The position numbers and the translations under genes are program-made. A stretch of DNA of 64,000 nt from Arthrobacter sp. APC 3897 (GTDB taxonomy: Bacteria; Actinomycetota; Actinomycetes; Actinomycetales; Micrococcaceae): contig NZ_JASDDG010000012.1 in NCBI RefSeq assembly GCF_030407495.1, positions 25,939 through 89,938 on the forward strand, read 5' to 3'. The notes below the pieces were generated by a model. That model searched no databases and was not told the DNA's origin. It saw nothing but the letters and a program-made list of their open reading frames with translations. Positions 55,717 to 64,000 of the stretch are shown in pieces; within the stretch, counting starts at the first letter, position 1; each line of letters begins with the position of its first letter.

Positions 55717-55735
55717 TCCCCCCGCTAAAGGGGGA
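55717..55735 (-). terminator. Weak hairpin after the GAPDH gene
   Basis: On the minus strand TCCCCC and GGGGGA pair around a 7-base loop, 8 bases past the GAPDH stop. There is no T-run, so it could be a partial terminator or end-protecting hairpin. Confidence 0.4.
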
Positions 55736-55742
55736 ACTTGCC

Positions 55743-56804
<1,062 letters not shown>

Positions 56805-56848
56805 CTACAATTATGCTGTTATTACCGCCACACGTCAAAAGGCATTCC

Positions 56849-58057
56849 ATGGACCCCTCCGCCAACACCCCCCAGCTTCTGCGCCGCACCAACCTCCGGG
56901 CAGTGCTGGAAGTGCTGCGGTCCGCCTCGTCAGTTACGGGCACCGACCTGATCGAAGCCACCGGCCTGACGCGCGCCACTGTTATCGCGGTATGTGATGA
57001 CCTGATTGCGAGGGGCTGGGCACGGGAAGCTCATTCGCCGCGTGCGGAAGGACAAAAGGGGCGGCCTGCACGGCGTTTCGAGTTCAACGAAACCGCCGGC
57101 TATGTCCTGGGCCTCGACGTCGGTATCGCCACGGTCCGGATCCTGGTGGCCGATCTCGCAGGAACCGTTGTGGGCGGAGCCGAAGCCCGGTTCCCCCGGC
57201 ACGGCGGGCGGCCGGATGACCGCCGGCGCATCCTGACGGATGCAGTGGACAAGGCGCTTGACGACGCCGGCATCACGTCGGCCGAGGTGTTCTGCGTCGG
57301 CACTGGCATTGCCGCACAGGTGACCGGCGACGGCTCCGTTGTTCCCGGCCAGCCAACGGCACCCATGTTCGATCTTGGTCTGCAGCGGGAATTCGGCGAG
57401 GTCCGGGGCTGGCCGATGCTGGTCGAAAATGATGCCAAGCTGGCGGCGCTTGCCGAGCGGTGGCGCGGAGTGGGTGCCGGGGAGAAGAACCTCGCCGTGA
57501 TTCTTGCCGGCGAGCGCCTGGGCAGCGGGATTATCGACGACGGCAGGCTGCTTCACGGAGCCCGCGGCGGAACCGGGGCAATGGGAGGCCTGGAGCTTGT
57601 GGAGGGCGTAGGTAACGAGGACGGAATCGCCAAATTGGCCCGCCTTTGGGGCAGCGCTGCCCTGAAGGCGGGGCATGACGGGCGGATCCGGGACCTCGTG
57701 GGACCAAAAACCAACCGCGCGTCGGCACGCTACGTTTTCGAGGCTGCGGCCGACGGCGATCCGGTGGCACAGGAAATCCTGGACCGAATCGCACGGCGGA
57801 TGGCGAGGGTCATGGCACTGATCTCGTCTTTCTTTGATCCCCGCCTGGTCGTCATCGGCGGCGCCGTGGCGGCATCAGCTGAGGCACTGCTGCCTGCCAT
57901 GACCCGGGAACTTGCCGGCTACGTTGCAGACCCGCCCCGGCTGGCTGTCTCAAACATGGGCAAACTGCTGGTGCCCACCGGCGCACTGCGTCTCGCTCTG
58001 GACTATGTGGAGGAGCATCTGCTGGAACTCGTGCCCCAGCTCCGCCGTCCCAGGTGA
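56849..58057 (+). CDS. ROK-family transcriptional regulator
   Basis: A 402-residue protein: an N-terminal winged helix (LLRRTNLRAVLEVLRSASSVTGTDLIEATGLTRATVIAVCDDLIARGWA), then a ROK sugar-kinase-like domain (about 80-390) with phosphate motif VLGLDVGIATVRILV and VENDAKLAALAE (catalytic Asp). The usual ROK zinc motif (C-x-C-G-x2-G-C-x-E) is not visible. ATG 56849 follows AAAAGG. It is divergent from gap and likely binds the palindrome at 56780. Its inducer sugar is unknown. Confidence 0.9.
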   Translation: MDPSANTPQLLRRTNLRAVLEVLRSASSVTGTDLIEATGLTRATVIAVCDDLIARGWAREAHSPRAEGQKGRPARRFEFNETAGYVLGLDVGIATVRILVADLAGTVVGGAEARFPRHGGRPDDRRRILTDAVDKALDDAGITSAEVFCVGTGIAAQVTGDGSVVPGQPTAPMFDLGLQREFGEVRGWPMLVENDAKLAALAERWRGVGAGEKNLAVILAGERLGSGIIDDGRLLHGARGGTGAMGGLELVEGVGNEDGIAKLARLWGSAALKAGHDGRIRDLVGPKTNRASARYVFEAAADGDPVAQEILDRIARRMARVMALISSFFDPRLVVIGGAVAASAEALLPAMTRELAGYVADPPRLAVSNMGKLLVPTGALRLALDYVEEHLLELVPQLRRPR

Positions 58058-58104
58058 AGTACCGGCGACACCAGCCGATTCAACGACCAGACCCACCCGA
58101 CCCG

Positions 58105-58689
58105 CTACTCCCCCAGGTCCTGAAGGATTTCCAGCCCCCGCAGCGCCCACGCGATTTCCTTATCCGCGTTGGCCACCTGACCCTCATAAGCGAATACCTT
58201 GAACCGGACAATCCGATCCCATTCCTGTTCCGGATAGCCGTTGAGGCGTCGGGCCAGAGTGGGCTGGGTCCGTTCCTGAAGCTCCTCGATCACCCTGAGC
58301 GCCTGCAGGCGTTGTTCTTCGTGGTGGGCGATGTGCGCCCGCAGTTGTCGTGCAGCAGCTCCAGGGGACGCCCACTCGAAGTATGCCGCCTTTAGGCGTG
58401 CCGGATCCCGGTCGCGAACATATTGAAAAGGCTGGTCCTGCCACTCCCGCAAGGCGTTTTCACCGGCGGAGGTCAGTGCATATTGCGTTTTGGTTGCACC
58501 GCGGGACCCCCAGGGCACCGGCTTGGCTGACAGCAAACCTTCCCCGTGCAGCTTGCGCATTTCAGGGTAGATCTGCGAGTCGGGCGCGTGCCAGACGTGG
58601 CCCACAGAGGCGCTGAACTGTTTGCCGACGTCGTACCCGGTCATGGGACCGGAGGACAGCAGTGCCAGCAGCGCCATTCGTAAACTCAA
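58105..58689 (-). CDS. vanR: PadR-family regulator VanR of the vanillate genes
   Basis: A 194-residue PadR-type repressor: winged helix MALLALLSSGPMTGYDVGKQF...IYPEMRKLHGEGLL (about 4-55) and a C-terminal helical dimerisation domain. It is divergent from vanA and the palindrome at 58859 lies between, as in Corynebacterium glutamicum, where the PadR protein VanR represses vanABK and vanillate releases it. TTG 58689 has GGAGG seven bases upstream. The assignment rests on context, operator and family. Confidence 0.85.
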   Translation of the reverse strand: MSLRMALLALLSSGPMTGYDVGKQFSASVGHVWHAPDSQIYPEMRKLHGEGLLSAKPVPWGSRGATKTQYALTSAGENALREWQDQPFQYVRDRDPARLKAAYFEWASPGAAARQLRAHIAHHEEQRLQALRVIEELQERTQPTLARRLNGYPEQEWDRIVRFKVFAYEGQVANADKEIAWALRGLEILQDLGE

Positions 58690-58858
58690 CCCTCAACCTC
58701 CCTTTCTGAAGCGTTGGCCTCCCCTCGAGCCTAGCCTCGTTCACGCGCAGCCGCAGTTGCTGCTCGAGGCAGGGGGCGGCACCCCGGCGTACGCCCCCAC
58801 CCAGACCTCCTTCTTGCACCTCGGACATCAGCTCGCTACGCTGTGAGGAATCTCACTC

Positions 58859-58892
58859 AATAACTATGTTTATAGGTATTTGCATAGGTATT
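58859..58892. promoter_or_regulatory. VanR operator-like repeat upstream of vanA
   Basis: AATAACTAT (58859-58867), GTTT, ATAGGTATT (58872-58880) form a 9-base inverted repeat with one mismatch and a 4-base spacer, and a third half-site ATAGGTATT follows at 58884-58892. The architecture and the ...AGGTATT half-site agree with the known C. glutamicum VanR site AACTAACTAA-N4-TTAGGTATTT. Confidence 0.75.
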
Positions 58893-58930
58893 AATCAACC
58901 GCCCGGACAGACTGCACAAAGGACACCGCC

Positions 58931-60045
58931 ATGACAGTCCACGCCACCAAAACCACCACGACTGCGAAGCTGCTCTCCCACCCGCTCAACGCTTGGTACG
59001 TTGCCGCGTGGGACCATGAAGTCACGTCCAAGGGCATCTTGGCCCGCACGGTCGCCGGCAGGCCGCTGGCCATCTACGCACCGAGGATGGCCGCCCGGTA
59101 GCCCTCGCCGACGCCTGCTGGCACCGGTTGGCACCCTTGTCGCAGGGAAAGTTGATTGGCCGGGACGAGATTCAATGCCCCTATCACGGCCTCCGCTACA
59201 ACTCTGCAGGCCGGTGCACTTCCATGCCCGCCCAAGAAACACTGAACCCCTCTGCTACCGTGCCCTCGTTCCCCGTTACCGAGCGCTACCGCTATCTGTG
59301 GGTCTGGCTGGGAGACCCCACCATGGCCGATCCATCGTTGATTCCGGACATGCACCAGCTGGCGAGCACCGAATGGGCCGGGGACGGGGAGACGATCCAC
59401 GCCCCGTGCAATTACCAGCTCGTACTGGACAACCTCATGGATCTCACCCATGAGGAGTTTGTCCACAGCTCCTCGATCGGGCAGGAGGAACTCAGCGAGT
59501 CCGAGTTCGAAGTCACCCACGATGAAAACTCCGTCACCGTCAGCCGGTGGATGCACAACATTGATGCTCCCCCGTTCTGGCTCAAGAACATGCGGGACAA
59601 GTTCCCGGGCTTCGAGGGCAAGGTGGACCGCTGGCAAATCATCCATTACTACTTCCCGTCCACCATCTGCATCGACGTCGGCGTTGCAGAGGCGGGTACG
59701 GGCGCCCCGGAGGGTGACCGCTCGCGCGGCGTCAACGGGTATGTCATGAACACGATCACCCCGGAGACGGACCGCTCCTGCCACTATTTTTGGGCTTTTA
59801 TGCGCAATTACCGTCTCGACAGCCAGCTCATCACTACCCAGCTGCGCAACGGCGTCCACGGTGTCTTCGGCGAAGACGAGGCCATGCTGCAGGCACAGCA
59901 GGCAGCCATCGATGCCAACCCGGACTACGAGTTTTACAGCCTCAACATCGATGCCGGGGGGATGTGGGTCCGCCGGATGCTGGAGCGGGCCCTGGAGGCA
60001 GAAGGTCGACTGACCACCGCCGTACCCCTTTCCGCACGCGCTTAA
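58931..60045 (+). pseudogene. vanA: Vanillate O-demethylase oxygenase subunit VanA, frameshifted
   Basis: A Rieske oxygenase normally about 370 residues. The start ATG 58931 gives the VanA N-terminus ...HPLNAWYVAAWDHEVTSKGILARTVAGRPLAIYA, then a missing C after 59077 shifts the frame and stops at about 59099. The correct frame resumes as EDGRPVALADACWHRLAPLS with the Rieske motifs C-x-H (CWHR) and C-x2-H (CPYHG), and runs to 60045, with no further break. The remainder is well conserved, and 1115 bases are one short of 372 codons. Either a true disruption or a sequencing error. Confidence 0.88.
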
Positions 60046-60056
60046 AGGAGCCAACC

Positions 60057-61052
60057 ATGGCCGATTCCAATTCACAGGTCTGGCAAACCGGCACCGTATC
60101 CGACGTGGAGGAGGTCGCCGCAGGCATCCGCCGCATCGTCCTGCACCCCGAGCTGCCCAAGCCGGTCCGGCCCGGAGAACATGTTGATGTCCGGGTCCTG
60201 ATCGACGGCGCCGCCGTCGTCCGTTCTTACTCCGTGGTGGATGCCAGTCCCGATGGTGCGGAGCTGGCGATCAGTGTTTTCCTCACCCCCACGTCCCGCG
60301 GCGGGTCAATCTTCATGCACCAGCTCATCCCGGGACAGGTGTTGGAGATGACGCAGCCCCTTCAGAATTTCCCGCTGCGGGTCGGCGCCCCCACCTATCT
60401 CTTGCTGGCCGGAGGTATCGGCATCACTGCGATCGCCGGCATGGCGGCCCTGCTGCGCAGTCTTGGCGCCGACTACCGGCTCGTCTACGCCGTGCGCAGC
60501 CGCACGGCAATGGCCTATGCGGAAACGCTGGCCAGCCTGCACGCAGACAGGCTGGAAGCCCATATCGATGAGGAAGGGTCCTCCCTCGACGTGGATGCCT
60601 TGGTGAGGAGCCTGCCCCCGGGCGGGGAACTCTATATGTGCGGCCCCATCCGGCTGATGGATGCTGTCCGGCGTTCCTGGCTTGCGCAGGGCCTGGACCC
60701 GACAAATCTCCGCTACGAGACCTTCGGCAACAGCGGATGGTTCGATCCGGAGCCTTTCACCGTCAGGATCCCCCGCTTGGGAGTTGAGGTGACGGTCAAT
60801 TCCGACGAATCGATGCTTGAAGCCCTGGAGCGTCGAGGCGTGGAGATGATGTTCGACTGCCGGAAGGGCGAGTGCGGCCTGTGCCAGGTCAAAGTCCTTG
60901 GCCTGGACGGACATCTGGATCACCGCGACGTCTTTTACTCCGACCGGCAAAAGGAACCCAACACCAAAATGTGCTGCTGTGTTTCACGGGCAGCCAGCAA
61001 TGATGTGCACCGGGCAGAGCGGCCTGCTCTCCTGACCATTGACGTTTCCTGA
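60057..61052 (+). CDS. vanB: Vanillate O-demethylase reductase subunit VanB
   Basis: A 331-residue iron-sulfur flavoprotein that passes electrons from NADH to VanA. FAD-binding RSYSVVDASPD (about 60-70), NAD-binding GGIGITAIAGMA (about 120) and the C-terminal plant-type 2Fe-2S ferredoxin CRKGECGLCQVKV with a fourth Cys in MCCCVSRA. ATG 60057 follows AAAGGAGCC. It is 11 bases after vanA and 10 before the transporter, a single operon. Confidence 0.93.
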   Translation: MADSNSQVWQTGTVSDVEEVAAGIRRIVLHPELPKPVRPGEHVDVRVLIDGAAVVRSYSVVDASPDGAELAISVFLTPTSRGGSIFMHQLIPGQVLEMTQPLQNFPLRVGAPTYLLLAGGIGITAIAGMAALLRSLGADYRLVYAVRSRTAMAYAETLASLHADRLEAHIDEEGSSLDVDALVRSLPPGGELYMCGPIRLMDAVRRSWLAQGLDPTNLRYETFGNSGWFDPEPFTVRIPRLGVEVTVNSDESMLEALERRGVEMMFDCRKGECGLCQVKVLGLDGHLDHRDVFYSDRQKEPNTKMCCCVSRAASNDVHRAERPALLTIDVS

Positions 61053-61062
61053 AAGGTCCAGC

Positions 61063-62400
61063 ATGGACATCCGCCAAAGCATTGACTCCTCGAAAATGTC
61101 CCTTTACCAATGGGGCATCGTGGCAATTGCCACTTTCCTTAATGCCTTCGACGGCTATGACGTGCTCGCCATGGCCTTCACTGCCACGTCCGTGACTGCG
61201 GAATTTGGCCTGTCCGGCTCTCAACTGGGCTGGCTGCTGAGCACGGGGCTGATCGGCATGGCTGTCGGGGCCTTGGCCTTCGGCCCCTTGGCTGACCGTT
61301 ACGGCCGGCGCCGCCTGCTCTTGGTGGCGCTGACCGTGAACGCCTTCGGCCTTCTCCTGTCCGCCACTGCCGGGTCCGCTTTCCATCTCGGGGTGTGGCG
61401 CGTAGTGACGGGCCTGGGCATCGGCGGCATCCTCGCCACGGTCACGGTGATCACCAGTGAGTACTCCAACAAGCGGTATCGAGGGCTGGCAATCAGCATC
61501 TTCACCGCAGGCTACGGAGTAGGCGCAACATTGGGAGGCATGGGCGCCACCCAGCTGATTCCCGCGTTTGGCTGGCGCTCGGTGTTCCTGACCGTTGTGG
61601 CAGCCGTGCTGGTTGCGGCTCTGCTGCCCGAATCAGTGGACTACCTGCGCACCCGGCAGAACGACGGCGCGCGGCAGCAGCTGGCCCGCATGGCCCGCCG
61701 GCTCAACCTGCAGGGAGAAGTGCAGCTGAGTGCCGCCCCACCGTCTGCGGGAGTAGAGAAGAGCAGCATGGCCCAGCTGTTCAGCCCCCGCTACCGAACC
61801 ACCAGCGTCCTGCTGTGGGGCTCGTTCTTCCTCATCATGTTCGGGTTCTACTTCGCCAACTCCTGGACCCCGACACTGCTCGTGCAATCCGGAATGACAC
61901 AGGAACAGGGAATAGTCGGCGGCCTCATGCTGACCATGGGCGGAACCTTCGGCTCTCTGCTTTACGGCGCCCTGACTACCAAGTGGGACGCCAAGAAAAC
62001 GTTGATGACCTTCACGGTGCTTTCCTCCGCCACTCTCGTCCTGTTCATCATCAGCACTTCGGTGCCGTTGCTGGCATTCTCCAGCGGGGTGGTGGTTGGA
62101 ATGCTCATCAACGGCTGTATTGCCGGGCTTTACACCGTTGCACCCCAGAGCTATGCGCCGGCGGTGCGCGCAACGGGTGTCGGTTGGGGCATTGGCGTTG
62201 GCCGGGTGGGCGCGATTCTTGCACCCATCTTGGTCGGCGCCCTGCTCGACGCCGGGTGGACCCCGGTCAGTCTCTACATTGGTGTTGCCACAGTTGTGGT
62301 CCTGGCTGCACTGGCGCTGTGGAAGCTGCGCCCGTACGAGGAAGCTCCTGAACCCGCAATCGCCGTTGCGCCGGCTGCCTCGCCAGGATCGAACGACTAG
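61063..62400 (+). CDS. vanK: Aromatic acid:H+ symporter, VanK/PcaK-like MFS transporter
   Basis: A 445-residue 12-helix MFS protein of the aromatic-acid uptake type: MDIRQSIDSSKMSLYQWGIVAIATFLNAFDGYDVLAMAF (the DGxDxxx motif in the first helix is a family hallmark), AFGPLADRYGRRRLLL, and GRVGAILAPILVGALLDAGW. ATG 61063 has GAAAGG upstream. As the last gene of vanA-vanB-vanK it most likely takes up vanillate or protocatechuate. Confidence 0.9.
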   Translation: MDIRQSIDSSKMSLYQWGIVAIATFLNAFDGYDVLAMAFTATSVTAEFGLSGSQLGWLLSTGLIGMAVGALAFGPLADRYGRRRLLLVALTVNAFGLLLSATAGSAFHLGVWRVVTGLGIGGILATVTVITSEYSNKRYRGLAISIFTAGYGVGATLGGMGATQLIPAFGWRSVFLTVVAAVLVAALLPESVDYLRTRQNDGARQQLARMARRLNLQGEVQLSAAPPSAGVEKSSMAQLFSPRYRTTSVLLWGSFFLIMFGFYFANSWTPTLLVQSGMTQEQGIVGGLMLTMGGTFGSLLYGALTTKWDAKKTLMTFTVLSSATLVLFIISTSVPLLAFSSGVVVGMLINGCIAGLYTVAPQSYAPAVRATGVGWGIGVGRVGAILAPILVGALLDAGWTPVSLYIGVATVVVLAALALWKLRPYEEAPEPAIAVAPAASPGSND

Positions 62401-62687
62401 TGCTTTGAACTGCTAAGCACGGTCCCGGGCGCCTTCCCATGTGCCGTGGCGGCATGTGGTGAGATTTTCGCTGCGCGGGTCAGCGCCGCGGGCATTCCCG
62501 GAACCCGTGCAGCAGCGAACCGATCCCCGGCAAGGGGGCCGAAGGCCTCCTTGCCGGAGAAGATAATCTTCTCGGCCCGAGCCTCTACAGCGTGCACGCT
62601 GCTGAAGTTCGTCCCGCAACCGTTGGCCTCGTTGTCGAGGCGGTTTCCAAGATGGACGCGCTGCAGTATCCCGGGCACTGGGCAGGC
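62401..62687. other. Gene-free stretch between vanK and the TetR gene
   Basis: This 287-base region contains no coding gene I can support. A perfect palindrome (next entry) is the only obvious structure. Short frames on both strands lack ribosome-binding sites and family resemblance. Confidence 0.7.
62557..62573. repeat. Perfect 17-base palindrome
   Basis: GAGAAGAT-A-ATCTTCTC, perfect with 8-base arms around a single A, in an otherwise unremarkable non-coding stretch. It could be an operator or a short terminator stem; no T-run follows. Confidence 0.6.
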
Positions 62688-63299
62688 TTATGTCGGGCGG
62701 TTCTTCCCCCGCGGCGCCGCCCGGGCGTCGAGCCGGCGGCCGGATTCCCGCACGGCGCCGTGCAGCATGATTTCCAGATCTCCCACCACCTTGTACGGGT
62801 GGTCCACCATGCCCTCCGCGACCCAGCGCAGAACCACGGCGAGCACGGCCGAAGTGTAGAAGTCCACCACCAGGTTCCGGTCCTGAGGGCGCGACGGCCC
62901 CCCGCCGTCCTGGTCCATCACGGCCTCGGTGACGGGACGCATCTGCCCAAACAGGAAACGTTCGACCCCCGGCTGGCCTACGCCGTCAAGAACTCCGAGC
63001 GTCGATTCACGGTTCTCCCGCAGGTAGAGCAGCAACTGTACGAGTCCGTCGGCCCAGCCCACGTCAGCGGCGAAGGTGCGGACACGGCGGGCGACCTCGG
63101 TCTCGAACATCCAGACCGCGAGCTGCCTCACATCGGAGAAGTGATAGTAGAACGCCTGCCGTGTCAGTCCGCAGTCCCGGACCAGTTCGGTGACTGTCAC
63201 CCGATCGAGTGCCCGGGAGCGCAGCCGTACCTTGAGCGCGGCCGCGAGCGCCGCTCTCGCATCCATCTGCCGCTTCATGCCGGAGACACCGTCTGTCAT
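62688..63299 (-). CDS. TetR/AcrR-family regulator, DhaS-like
   Basis: A 203-residue regulator with the TetR helix-turn-helix (LRSRALDRVTVTELVRDCGLTRQAFYYHFSDVRQLAVWMFE, about 16-56) and a C-terminal domain of the TetR_C_8 sort (FYTSAVLAVVLRWVAEGM). ATG 63299 is preferred over a GTG at 63314. It is divergent from the DUF5692 gene, probably its regulator, with 126 bases between the starts. Confidence 0.85.
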   Translation of the reverse strand: MTDGVSGMKRQMDARAALAAALKVRLRSRALDRVTVTELVRDCGLTRQAFYYHFSDVRQLAVWMFETEVARRVRTFAADVGWADGLVQLLLYLRENRESTLGVLDGVGQPGVERFLFGQMRPVTEAVMDQDGGGPSRPQDRNLVVDFYTSAVLAVVLRWVAEGMVDHPYKVVGDLEIMLHGAVRESGRRLDARAAPRGKNRPT

Positions 63300-63425
63300 G
63301 CCTGAAAGTAACACCGGGCGTCACTTCACACATCACATGAACTGTCTAATGACCCGTGGCGCGGACGTTTTTACCTTTAAATCCGAACGTACTCATATAC
63401 CGGGCTGCTAAGGAGAGGTCCCTCA

Positions 63426-64000
63426 ATGTTCCTGTTCGAATCAATTCCCTGGTACTCCTGGGCGATGTTCGGCGTCGTCCTGGTTGCCCTCGTTGCACTC
63501 AATGAGGTGACGCGGCGCTGGAAGTGGGCGGGCTTGGCCTTCTTCGTTGCGCTGCCCATCCTCCTGACCGTGTTCGTGTGGCCGACTACGGCCGGGGAAG
63601 GATCATCCACGGGTACTTGGTTCCACTGGGTGAAGGTGTACTCGGCGCTCTTCGGATGCCTGGGTTTCATGCTCATCCGCTATGTTCCCCGTCTGGCGAA
63701 GAACCGCTGGATGCTCATGTTCCCTGCGCTGATCCTGGCGATCAACATCGCCGAGGCAGTCATCCGTGACTTCGAGGTGGCGGGCCTGCAGGGCATGCAC
63801 GACGGCGTGTTCATGGTCGGCGGTCCGTGGAACTACATGAATGCCGTCGCCGGCATCCTGAACCTGCTCACCATCTGCGGCTGGACGGGCATCATCGTCT
63901 CGCGCGACAAGTCGAAGGACATGATCTGGCCGGACATGATGTGGTTCTGGATCATCGCCTACGACCTGTGGAACTTCGCCTACGTCTACAACTGCGTCGG
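63426..64000 (+). CDS. DUF5692 family membrane protein (3' end outside window)
   Basis: The first 191 residues of a multi-pass membrane protein, MFLFESIPWYSWAMFGVVLVALVALNEVTRRWKWAGLAFFVALPIL, with helices at about 8-27, 33-50, 70-88, 96-112, 131-150 and 163-180. The pattern fits the DUF5692 family of unknown function. ATG 63426 follows AAGGAGAGG. It is likely controlled by the divergent TetR protein. Confidence 0.78.
   Translation, partial: MFLFESIPWYSWAMFGVVLVALVALNEVTRRWKWAGLAFFVALPILLTVFVWPTTAGEGSSTGTWFHWVKVYSALFGCLGFMLIRYVPRLAKNRWMLMFPALILAINIAEAVIRDFEVAGLQGMHDGVFMVGGPWNYMNAVAGILNLLTICGWTGIIVSRDKSKDMIWPDMMWFWIIAYDLWNFAYVYNCV

Noticed and set aside
62397-62678. A 93-codon minus-strand frame after vanK.
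   Set aside because: No ribosome-binding site, no family resemblance, and overlap with the end of vanK.

Overview
The window is a high-GC chromosomal segment from an actinobacterium, most likely Arthrobacter or a close relative in the Micrococcaceae. Support comes from an IdeR-type DtxR regulator, a WXG100 protein, DUF3263, DUF3027 and LytR C-terminal domain proteins, actinobacterial SerC, a bacterial XPB helicase with its partner protein, CIRCE-controlled groL, and frequent GTG/TTG starts. It looks like ordinary chromosome: I see no insertion sequences, phage genes, tRNAs, rRNAs or CRISPR arrays. About 63 genes are supported, two of them cut by the window edges (at base 1 and base 64000).

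Layout. (1) 1-6650: two secreted cell-wall proteins on the minus strand, each behind its own c-di-AMP (ydaO-type) riboswitch, then ideR, serC, an EntS-like MFS exporter, DUF3027 and a 127-residue cold-shock protein. (2) 6690-13480: translationally coupled XPB-partner and XPB helicase genes, an OmpR-type two-component pair and a WXG100 protein. (3) 13600-17000: groL with two CIRCE boxes, a 67-residue cold-shock protein, a LytR_C membrane protein and DUF3263. (4) 17100-28480: a one-lobe solute-binding lipoprotein coupled to a CDF transporter, uracil-DNA glycosylase, siderophore-interacting protein, ThrE exporter, FemX-like ligase, luciferase-like oxidoreductase, an MFS fusion, CHAD and an aldo/keto reductase. 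(5) 28480-35620: a maltose-type sugar system (malE-malF-malG without an ATPase), a divergent GH13 alpha-glucosidase and a LacI regulator, with LacI- and CRP-like sites between malE and the glucosidase.

(6) 35700-50800: mixed housekeeping and poorly known genes (DoxX-like, coiled-coil protein, two HNH proteins, DUF1540, acyl-CoA synthetase, HslR, MFS, succinate CoA-transferase, DUF1684, a KDPG-aldolase-like protein lacking its catalytic residues, YqeY, Pth2, an MbcA/ParS-like protein, cysteine desulfhydrase). (7) 50770-52890: an ECF41 sigma factor downstream of an FAD oxidoreductase with a matching ECF41-type promoter. (8) 52930-58060: patatin, dienelactone hydrolase, GAPDH and a divergent ROK regulator. 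(9) 58100-62400: a vanillate O-demethylation cluster (vanR divergent from vanA-vanB-vanK) in which vanA carries a one-base frameshift. (10) 62690-64000: a TetR regulator divergent from a DUF5692 membrane protein.

The most interesting signals are the duplicated riboswitch-leader cassette, the one-lobe binding protein paired with a CDF transporter of unusual metal site, the ECF41 unit with its promoter, the pseudo-aldolase, the very stable malE-malF intercistronic hairpins and the broken vanA. No clearly new multi-gene defence or mobile system is evident. All family calls were made by reading the sequence, without database searches.
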